Source of the DNA: a virus
Length of the DNA stretch: 23,853 nucleotides
Reading direction: 5' to 3' (one strand)
IMG/VR virus record: IMGVR_UViG_3300020463_000132
Coordinates: 1 to 23,853 of that record
The notes beneath the pieces were generated by a model. That model made no database searches, was not told the DNA's origin, and was given only the letters and a program-made list of their open reading frames with translations. A program made the position numbers and the translations under genes. Positions 20,123 to 23,853 of the stretch are shown one piece after another. Each line of letters opens with the position of its first letter. Position 1 is the stretch's first letter.

Positions 20123-20375
20123 CTGATTTCCTTGCTTCAACTATTTTATCTATACCACGTTTAAACTTACGAGGGTCTCCGCTTCTAATACTGTTGATAA
20201 AACGTCTTTCGATCTCCTGTGCGGTATCCGGATCATAGCTTTCTGTAACCCTATTAAGCAGATTGATAGCACTTTCAATAATGTTATTACCAGTAGATTG
20301 GATAAGAGCATCATTATTGGTAGTTCTATGAATGCTGTTTAACTCTTCTAGTATTGATCGTGTACGTTTTCTCAT
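20109..20375 (-). CDS. Conserved phage hypothetical protein (88 aa)
   Basis: Begins MRKRTRSILEELNSIHR, continues with NNIIESAINLLNRV and DPDTAQEIERRFINSIRSGDP, and ends in a basic helix (RKFKRGIDKIVEARK). The TRSILEEL opening and the spaced helices are familiar from T4-like cyanophages, from memory. A GGGAAC element lies upstream of the ATG. It is the first gene of the minus run down to 16978. Two or three helices; function unknown. Confidence 0.78.
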   Translation of the reverse strand: MRKRTRSILEELNSIHRTTNNDALIQSTGNNIIESAINLLNRVTESYDPDTAQEIERRFINSIRSGDPRKFKRGIDKIVEARKSDDTK

Positions 20376-20395
20376 GGCTTTGTTCCCTTATACTG

Positions 20396-20403
20396 TATTT
20401 AGT
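20396..20403 (-). promoter_or_regulatory. Possible late promoter box (ACTAAATA)
   Basis: ACTAAATA on the minus strand, 20 bases before the ATG at 20375. It differs from TATAAATA at two positions. It is the only candidate found for the long run 20375-16978. Confidence 0.35.
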
Positions 20404-20434
20404 GTTATCAAAATAAAAAGTTTCACAAAATCGG

Positions 20435-20463
20435 TTGACAGGTACATTGTTATATAGTAGTAT
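20435..20463 (+). promoter_or_regulatory. Sigma70-type promoter for tRNA-Gly
   Basis: TTGACA at 20435-20440, a 17-base spacer and TAGTAT at 20458-20463, putting the start just before the tRNA at 20485. The -35 is perfect and the -10 matches at 4 of 6. Confidence 0.65.
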
Positions 20464-20484
20464 AAGTAGCATACAACTTAATAT

Positions 20485-20558
20485 GCGGGTGTCGTATAGT
20501 GGTAATACCTCAGCCTTCCAAGCTGATGCTAGGAGTTCGATTCTCCTCACCCGCTCCA
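20485..20558 (+). tRNA. tRNA-Gly (anticodon TCC)
   Basis: The acceptor stem GCGGGTG pairs with CACCCGC, with discriminator T and encoded CCA. Anticodon stem TCAGC/GCTGA closes the loop CTTCCAA, giving TCC for GGA/GGG codons. The T-loop is TTCGATT. It is on the plus strand, apart from the other two tRNAs, behind its own sigma70-type promoter. Confidence 0.96.
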
Positions 20559-20581
20559 ATTACATATAAATTATATTAGCA

Positions 20582-20589
20582 GATAAATA
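20582..20589 (+). promoter_or_regulatory. T4-type late promoter box (GATAAATA), plus strand
   Basis: GATAAATA on the plus strand, 26 bases before the ATG of the DUF1353-like gene, with a Shine-Dalgarno in the leader. This is the only late box found in front of a plus-strand gene here. Confidence 0.6.
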
Positions 20590-20615
20590 TACTTGCAGAA
20601 GGAGAGGGCAAGTAT

Positions 20616-21101
20616 ATGGGAACATTTAATAATAAAATAATGGCAGAGTTTAATCCACCTCGTAAATGGGTATTAGGAAGAGACTTGTCATACACTTCAG
20701 CGGACTTAACAGTTGATGAGATAGATTCGTTGAAAGGTGTAGGTGTCAAAGTTAAAAGAGATACTAATAAAACTGAAACAATAACTGTACCAACAGGCTT
20801 TGTTACTGACCTAGCTTCAGTACCAAGAGCTATGTGGGCCTTTATTGCTCCATTTGATGTAGCCAGAGCGGCAATCATTCACGATTTGTTATACAAGACT
20901 ATCAGACAATATCGTTGGAAGATGAAGGACAAAGAAGATACAGATCTTATAGCAAAGGCTAAGAAAGCTTCTGATAAAGTATTTTATCATGCTATGAAAG
21001 ATGCACAACCTTCAATTCCACATTGGAAGATATATTCATCTTGGAAAGCAGTTGACCTATTTGGTAAGAGTTCTATAGTACCAAACAAAGATAACATCTA
21101 G
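20616..21101 (+). CDS. DUF1353-family protein (161 aa)
   Basis: The family signature is clear: VPTGFVTDLASVPRAMW (about residues 58-74), then ARAAIIHDLLYKT (83-95), the conserved TDLASVPR and HDLLY blocks of DUF1353. The family is common in phages and its biochemical role is not established. The C-terminal half adds a lysine-rich helix and WKIYSSWKAVDLFG. The Shine-Dalgarno GGAGAGGG precedes ATG at 20616. It lies downstream of a late box and of tRNA-Gly. Confidence 0.88.
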   Translation: MGTFNNKIMAEFNPPRKWVLGRDLSYTSADLTVDEIDSLKGVGVKVKRDTNKTETITVPTGFVTDLASVPRAMWAFIAPFDVARAAIIHDLLYKTIRQYRWKMKDKEDTDLIAKAKKASDKVFYHAMKDAQPSIPHWKIYSSWKAVDLFGKSSIVPNKDNI

Positions 21102-21110
21102 AAACAGCCC

Positions 21111-21374
21111 GTGAAGACTTGGTTAGTATTCTATTTCTTACTTAACGGCCTCTGGACACCCGGAGACTTTGCTCAACCAGATGGTTGGTCAAGCATAGCC
21201 TATGAGTCAATGGAAGAATGTTTAGAACGCAAACAATATGCTGACACTAACTTTATCCCCTCACTTCGAGAAGACCTACGTGTGTATGTGAAAGTTTCTT
21301 GTCAAGCACTTGATCCTAAGATCTATTGGAAACGTTCTGTAGAGAGACCGACGATACCTGCGTCAGTAAACTAA
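21111..21374 (+). CDS. Small protein with N-terminal hydrophobic segment (87 aa)
   Basis: GTG at 21111, nine bases after the DUF1353 stop, opens a protein beginning MKTWLVFYFLLNGLW, which may be a membrane or export segment although it lacks a clear cleavage site. The rest has a DGWSSIAYESMEEC segment and a second cysteine in VKVSCQALDP. It meets the minus-strand gene 21375-21560 stop to stop. That protein has a similar plan (hydrophobic start, a tryptophan, then two spaced cysteines), suggesting distant relation. Function unknown. Confidence 0.65.
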   Translation: MKTWLVFYFLLNGLWTPGDFAQPDGWSSIAYESMEECLERKQYADTNFIPSLREDLRVYVKVSCQALDPKIYWKRSVERPTIPASVN

Positions 21375-21560
21375 CTACCAACTTAAGATATTATCTCTGT
21401 ACTTAATATAGTGTGCAGAATCAAAACAAGCAAATGCCTTGAACTCAGGTTGTGTGTTTATAGCAAACTCATATGCTTCGTCACAAGTTTCCCATGCACC
21501 TATTTCTTTAGGGTTGTCATAGTTATACCCTAACCATATCACTACCATAAACTCAATCAT
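21375..21560 (-). CDS. Small protein with N-terminal hydrophobic segment (61 aa)
   Basis: Begins MIEFMVVIWLGYNYDNP, then IGAWETCDEAYEFA and FKAFACFDSAHY. Its ATG overlaps the stop of the 44-aa gene (ATGA), so translation is coupled. Layout matches other tiny phage proteins with a WxxCxEAxxxA helix; none has a known role. It is third in a run of three overlapping minus genes. It lies stop to stop with the plus-strand gene at 21111. Confidence 0.65.
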   Translation of the reverse strand: MIEFMVVIWLGYNYDNPKEIGAWETCDEAYEFAINTQPEFKAFACFDSAHYIKYRDNILSW

Positions 21561-21691
21561 TTGTCCACCACTACTTCGTTAACTGCGGGTGGTAGTTCGA
21601 CTTCTTCCTTATCGAACCATGAAGTAATTTCTATTAAGATATTGTAAGCTAACCAGCTAAACAATACTAATTCTAAACTGTATGTTTTCAT
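21557..21691 (-). CDS. Small single-pass membrane protein (44 aa)
   Basis: ATG at 21691 overlaps the previous stop (TAATG) and has GGGAG 9 bases upstream. The 44 residues begin MKTYSLELVLFSWLAYNILI, a likely membrane helix, followed by an acidic tail (DKEEVELPPAVNEVV). Four-base ATGA overlap with the next gene. The tight overlaps on both sides are the main support for this short gene. Function unknown. Confidence 0.62.
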   Translation of the reverse strand: MKTYSLELVLFSWLAYNILIEITSWFDKEEVELPPAVNEVVVDK

Positions 21692-21891
21692 TATAGTAAA
21701 CTCCCAGGTTGAGGTTGATTCCATGTGCCATGTTTTTCATATTGTTTTTTAAAGTTTCTCATAGTTGCTCCATGATGGTTTTGCATTTCAAAAAACTTAT
21801 TAAGCATTTTATTATTAGGATCTAACCTTAGAACTTCACAGGTTAGAACTTCTTGGATATGCCAATCCAAAGGTTGCTTGGTACTTTGCAT
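21691..21891 (-). CDS. Small hypothetical protein (66 aa)
   Basis: ATG at 21891 (MQSTKQPLDWHIQEV) is chosen because AAAGGA lies 9 bases upstream. An in-frame ATG at 21909 sits four bases after a strong hairpin and has no ribosome site. The protein has an LTCEVLRLDPNNKMLNKFF helix and a polar C-terminus ending QPQPGSLL. It is the first of three overlapping minus genes and follows a sigma70-type promoter with a leader hairpin. No family recognised. Confidence 0.62.
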   Translation of the reverse strand: MQSTKQPLDWHIQEVLTCEVLRLDPNNKMLNKFFEMQNHHGATMRNFKKQYEKHGTWNQPQPGSLL

Positions 21892-21912
21892 CCTTTCCGG
21901 TCCTTTCATAAC

Positions 21913-21942
21913 AAAAGGCCCAAACTACAGCTCGAGCCTTTT
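21913..21942 (-). terminator. Strong hairpin with T-run, terminator or leader attenuator
   Basis: In minus-strand RNA, AAAAGGCUCGAGC pairs with GUUUGGGCCUUUU around a UGUA loop, 13 bp including several G-U pairs. In plus-strand RNA the wobble positions become C-A mismatches, so the minus-strand structure seems to be the selected one. It lies downstream of both pqqA and a sigma70-type promoter. Confidence 0.65.
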
Positions 21943-21959
21943 TTCTTGATTAAAATTAT

Positions 21960-21988
21960 AATATACTATCTTTATATTATAATGTCAA
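21960..21988 (-). promoter_or_regulatory. Sigma70-type promoter for the three small genes
   Basis: TTGACA (21988-21983), 17 bases and TATATT (21965-21960) on the minus strand, starting a transcript near 21953 whose first 40 bases contain the hairpin at 21913-21942. Confidence 0.65.
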
Positions 21989-21989
21989 C

Positions 21990-22067
21990 CTAAACTTCTG
22001 CACAGGCATAAGAGTTAATCTCTAAGCCAACAGAAACTTCTTTGATCACGGGTTTAGTCCATTCCAT
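21990..22067 (-). CDS. pqqA: PqqA-like PQQ precursor peptide (25 aa)
   Basis: ATG at 22067 has GGAG 7 bases upstream and opens 25 codons to TAG. The peptide begins MEWTKP and has VGLEINSYACAEV at the end. Aligned by eye with Methylobacterium PqqA (MKWAAP, VGMEVTSYESAE) it keeps W3, P6, E10, V13-G14, E16, S19-Y20 and A23-E24 without gaps. E16 and Y20, spaced E-x3-Y, are the residues that the host enzyme PqqE cross-links to build pyrroloquinoline quinone. No pqqB, C, D or E is in the window, so host enzymes would be needed. It lies 149 bases downstream of the AlkB-like gene, after a terminator, with its own putative promoter. Confidence 0.85.
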   Translation of the reverse strand: MEWTKPVIKEVSVGLEINSYACAEV

Positions 22068-22113
22068 TGTTAATCTCCAAGTAAGTTTGAAAGTTAAGTG
22101 CCGGTTGTCTCAT

Positions 22114-22123
22114 GACCGCGGTC
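22114..22123. promoter_or_regulatory. Perfect GC-rich palindrome upstream of pqqA
   Basis: GACCGCGGTC is a perfect 10-base palindrome in an AT-rich leader, between the putative promoter at 22141-22169 and pqqA. It could be an operator or part of a leader fold. Confidence 0.35.
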
Positions 22124-22140
22124 CACAGTAGAAAATATCT

Positions 22141-22169
22141 ACTATAATATATATCAATTAGACGATGAA
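22141..22169 (-). promoter_or_regulatory. Possible sigma70 promoter for pqqA
   Basis: TTCATC (22169-22164), 17 bases and TATAGT (22146-22141) on the minus strand, between the AlkB terminator and pqqA. The -35 is weak and the region is generally AT-rich. Confidence 0.4.
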
Positions 22170-22179
22170 CATAGTATGA

Positions 22180-22208
22180 ACAAGAAAGGGCGCCTATAAA
22201 AGACGCCC
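22180..22208 (-). terminator. Rho-independent terminator after the AlkB-like gene
   Basis: On the minus strand GGGCGTC pairs with GGCGCCC around a 7-base loop, followed by TTTCTTG. It starts 8 bases after the stop codon at 22216. Confidence 0.75.
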
Positions 22209-22215
22209 CCAAGTG

Positions 22216-23280
22216 TTAAGCTAATTTCTTAGCTATCTCTATCTCTGCTTCTGTGGCAAAGTTTTTATCCCAGTCATCTAAATGTTTCTTCATGAAAGCA
22301 TTAAACACTGGAGGTATTAGTGCGAGTGCAAACAACGTGAAGTATCCTACTCCTGTGTTTGGTGCACCTACTTCATCTAGTTCCCAGAAATGAGTTTCGC
22401 CTCTGTCATGATGATCAGCTTGACGACCTATCTCTATAAAGAACCATGAAGTGAATAGTGTTGAGTTATCCCAAGAATGTCTATAGTCTATTGGCTCGCT
22501 TTTAACACGAATCAAACCATAGTGTTCTAGATAGTTAAGTGCTTCTAACTCAAAGTTTGATATTACCCAAACAAGAGCCAAACACGCAACACCTAACCAA
22601 CCACCTGCAAAGAAGAACAATGCAAGTGAAGGAACACTCATCATATAACCTCTTATCCATCTGTTACCAATAGATATGAAAGGCTTCTGTAAACGTTTCA
22701 ATCTTTGCTTCTCCATCTCAAACAAGAACTTAGATTGACCTAAGTGTGATTTGACATAGTGTGAATAGATATCACGTCCTCTAGGTGCAGTTGCAGGATC
22801 ATCTTCACTTGCTAATTCCAAGTGATGATTGTACACATGAGCATAACAGAAATGTGCTGAACCTGATAACGCCATCATCCAACGACTGATTACGAATGCA
22901 ACGCCTTTGGTGTGCGATAGTTCATGCCCATAGATTATACCTATGCCTGCAAATATACCTGTTGATAATACAGCACCTAACAGTTCTGCACCTGCCATAC
23001 CATTATATATTTGGTAAGCAAGAGCTAACTGAAGTGCTACAAAGACTGGCAACATCATATACATTACTGTATTCTGTAACCAGGGGATACCTAAGGTCTC
23101 ACCATTCTCATCAACTGCTCCACGAGTCTGTACGTTGATAAGGGTATCAAGTATAATGCCTACTCCCAATAGGCCCACACCTGTCCAAGCCCATGCTCCA
23201 CCTGCCAACACTCCTGCGAGTGTTACAAGTATTAACAATGGTGCTATGAAGTACCTTATGTTTACGAAAAGTTTATTCAT
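22216..23280 (-). CDS. alkB: AlkB-like membrane di-iron alkane/fatty-acid hydroxylase (354 aa)
   Basis: An integral membrane protein with hydrophobic helices at about residues 10-28, 33-50, 72-92, 98-118, 212-240 and 308-328. AlkB-type histidine boxes are present in order: HELSH (H119, H123), HVYNHH (H148, H152, H153) followed by the familiar ASEDDPATA, NYLEHYGLIR (H253), and RQADHH (H290, H291). In AlkB the last box is normally RHSDHH, so its first histidine is Q287 here, leaving eight of nine. The closing GVGYFTLFALALIPPVF also matches AlkB. It would hydroxylate alkanes or similar chains at an inner-membrane di-iron site, using electrons from a rubredoxin; no rubredoxin gene is in the window. 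GGGAGA 6 bases upstream supports ATG at 23280. It has its own late promoter and terminator. Confidence 0.9.
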   Translation of the reverse strand: MNKLFVNIRYFIAPLLILVTLAGVLAGGAWAWTGVGLLGVGIILDTLINVQTRGAVDENGETLGIPWLQNTVMYMMLPVFVALQLALAYQIYNGMAGAELLGAVLSTGIFAGIGIIYGHELSHTKGVAFVISRWMMALSGSAHFCYAHVYNHHLELASEDDPATAPRGRDIYSHYVKSHLGQSKFLFEMEKQRLKRLQKPFISIGNRWIRGYMMSVPSLALFFFAGGWLGVACLALVWVISNFELEALNYLEHYGLIRVKSEPIDYRHSWDNSTLFTSWFFIEIGRQADHHDRGETHFWELDEVGAPNTGVGYFTLFALALIPPVFNAFMKKHLDDWDKNFATEAEIEIAKKLA

Positions 23281-23364
23281 TGCGTTCTCCCGTCTTTCGA
23301 CTGTAGTTAATCACAATGTATTACTATATTAACACAATGACAAATAATGTCAAGTGCATATTAT

Positions 23365-23372
23365 TATTTATA
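23365..23372 (-). promoter_or_regulatory. Perfect T4 late promoter box (TATAAATA) for alkB
   Basis: Exact TATAAATA on the minus strand, 84 bases before the ATG at 23280 in a non-coding gap. It places the hydroxylase under phage late control. Confidence 0.82.
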
Positions 23373-23408
23373 TTACCAAAAGGATTTGTTAGTTCTTATA
23401 AGGTTATT

Positions 23409-23426
23409 AGCATATTATAATATGCT
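23409..23426. repeat. Perfect 18-base AT-rich palindrome
   Basis: AGCATATTATAATATGCT is a perfect inverted repeat starting in the stop codon of the 82-aa gene. Without a T-run it is a weak terminator at best. It could protect a 3' end or bind a protein, upstream of the alkB late promoter. Confidence 0.5.
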
Positions 23427-23674
23427 TATGGCTTTAGCCACTTTTTAGATAGTTCGTACCAATACTGTCCACCTTCACGTAGAAGTTCGTTGTCAGTACG
23501 TAGCTTTTCAAGTCTACGAACTATTACATCGTGTTGGTATTGTGTCATAACTTTATTTTTATCTTGGTGTTTTTCTAAACGTGATATTATATCGTCAATG
23601 ATAGGGCAAGTTATGTCCGGCACCTTAGGTGACTTACGTTTTAACTTCTGCCATGCTTTATTCTCTAGTGCCAT
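23426..23674 (-). CDS. Small charged helical protein (82 aa)
   Basis: Begins MALENKAWQKLKRKSPKVPD, with an ITCPIIDDIISRLEKHQDKN segment and a coiled-coil-like HDVIVRRLEKLRTDNELLRE (about 48-67) before WYELSKKWLKP. No Shine-Dalgarno is visible; a TTTAAATA late-type box ends six bases before the ATG, so the transcript may be leaderless. No family recognised. Confidence 0.65.
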   Translation of the reverse strand: MALENKAWQKLKRKSPKVPDITCPIIDDIISRLEKHQDKNKVMTQYQHDVIVRRLEKLRTDNELLREGGQYWYELSKKWLKP

Positions 23675-23680
23675 ATAAAT

Positions 23681-23688
23681 TATTTAAA
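23681..23688 (-). promoter_or_regulatory. Late promoter-like box (TTTAAATA), leaderless spacing
   Basis: TTTAAATA on the minus strand matches TATAAATA at 7 of 8 and is followed by six bases and an ATG, the same geometry as at 3429 and 15648. Confidence 0.4.
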
Positions 23689-23724
23689 TGTAATGACACT
23701 AGAGTTCTAAAGGTGTTTAAAAGA

Positions 23725-23853
23725 TTACCAACCGTTTGGAACGATTACGTAATGAATTGCTAAAACTACTCCTACCGATGCTCCTAATCCTACGATCATC
23801 TTAAAGAAGTCTCTTCCTATCAAAGGAAAAACAGTTTTAAACTTTTCCTTACC
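23725..23853 (-). CDS. Partial small membrane protein, C-terminal 42 aa
   Basis: An open frame runs in from the window edge and ends at TAA 23725. The visible residues include KEKFKTVFPLIGRDFFK and a membrane helix (about VGLGASVGVVLAIHYVIV) closing with PNGW. The start lies outside the window. It lies two genes upstream of alkB and may share its locus. A small anchor or respiratory-chain accessory protein is possible, but no family is recognised. Confidence 0.6.
   Translation of the reverse strand, partial: GKEKFKTVFPLIGRDFFKMIVGLGASVGVVLAIHYVIVPNGW

Noticed and set aside
20326-20559. A 77-codon minus-strand frame
   Set aside because: It runs antisense through tRNA-Gly and the start region of the 88-aa gene.

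Overview
This window looks like part of a T4-like marine myovirus genome. It is AT-rich and densely packed, with most genes on the minus strand and many overlapping by a few bases. T4-type late promoter boxes (TATAAATA and variants) precede many genes. The gene set is phage-like: PAAR tail-tip protein, beta-helix tail fibre with GTG start, class Ia ribonucleotide reductase with glutaredoxin, RecB-like nuclease, histone-H1-like and cold-shock proteins, tRNAs, and a run of small proteins of the kind seen in cyanophages and pelagiphages. A permuted two-piece tmRNA with an alphaproteobacterial-style T-loop and a PqqA-like peptide point to a proteobacterial host. A SAR11-like alphaproteobacterium is most likely; a methylotroph is possible. 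The host is inferred, not shown.

Layout. 1-340: tRNA-Asp, tRNA-Ala and a 33-codon ORF behind a consensus sigma70 promoter. 329-1393: a Rieske-type oxygenase that has lost its iron-sulfur ligands. 1474-1795: the tmRNA. 1859-2306: two small plus-strand genes. 2307-4049: cold-shock, H1-like, PAAR, Sm-like and glutaredoxin genes. 4053-7504: nrdB and nrdA. 7548-9601: a conserved hypothetical gene and the tail fibre. 9626-12557: a sigma70-driven operon of three 2-oxoglutarate/Fe(II) oxygenase-like proteins, an Nfu iron-sulfur protein and a RecB-like nuclease. 12606-20375: a cluster of small virion-type proteins, many with N-termini resembling T4 capsid-targeting sequences. It includes a candidate -1 frameshift gene, two basic paralogues, a ligase-like protein and a pol-beta-like nucleotidyltransferase. 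20435-21374: plus-strand tRNA-Gly, a DUF1353-like gene and a small gene. 21375-22067: three overlapping small minus genes and a 25-residue pqqA. 22216-23280: an AlkB-like membrane hydroxylase behind a perfect late promoter. 23426-23853: one small gene and one partial gene.

How the genes may work together. The ribonucleotide reductase and glutaredoxin supply dNTPs. The tRNAs and tmRNA support translation and ribosome rescue. The unusual part is a set of non-haem-iron oxygen enzymes (Rieske-type, three 2OG-type, AlkB-type, NrdB) with an Fe-S carrier. AlkB sits directly upstream of a phage pqqA. AlkB would make alcohols and PQQ is the cofactor of quinoprotein alcohol dehydrogenases, so the pair may form a late-infection alkane or alcohol oxidation module. 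All functions are read from motifs and context, without database searches.
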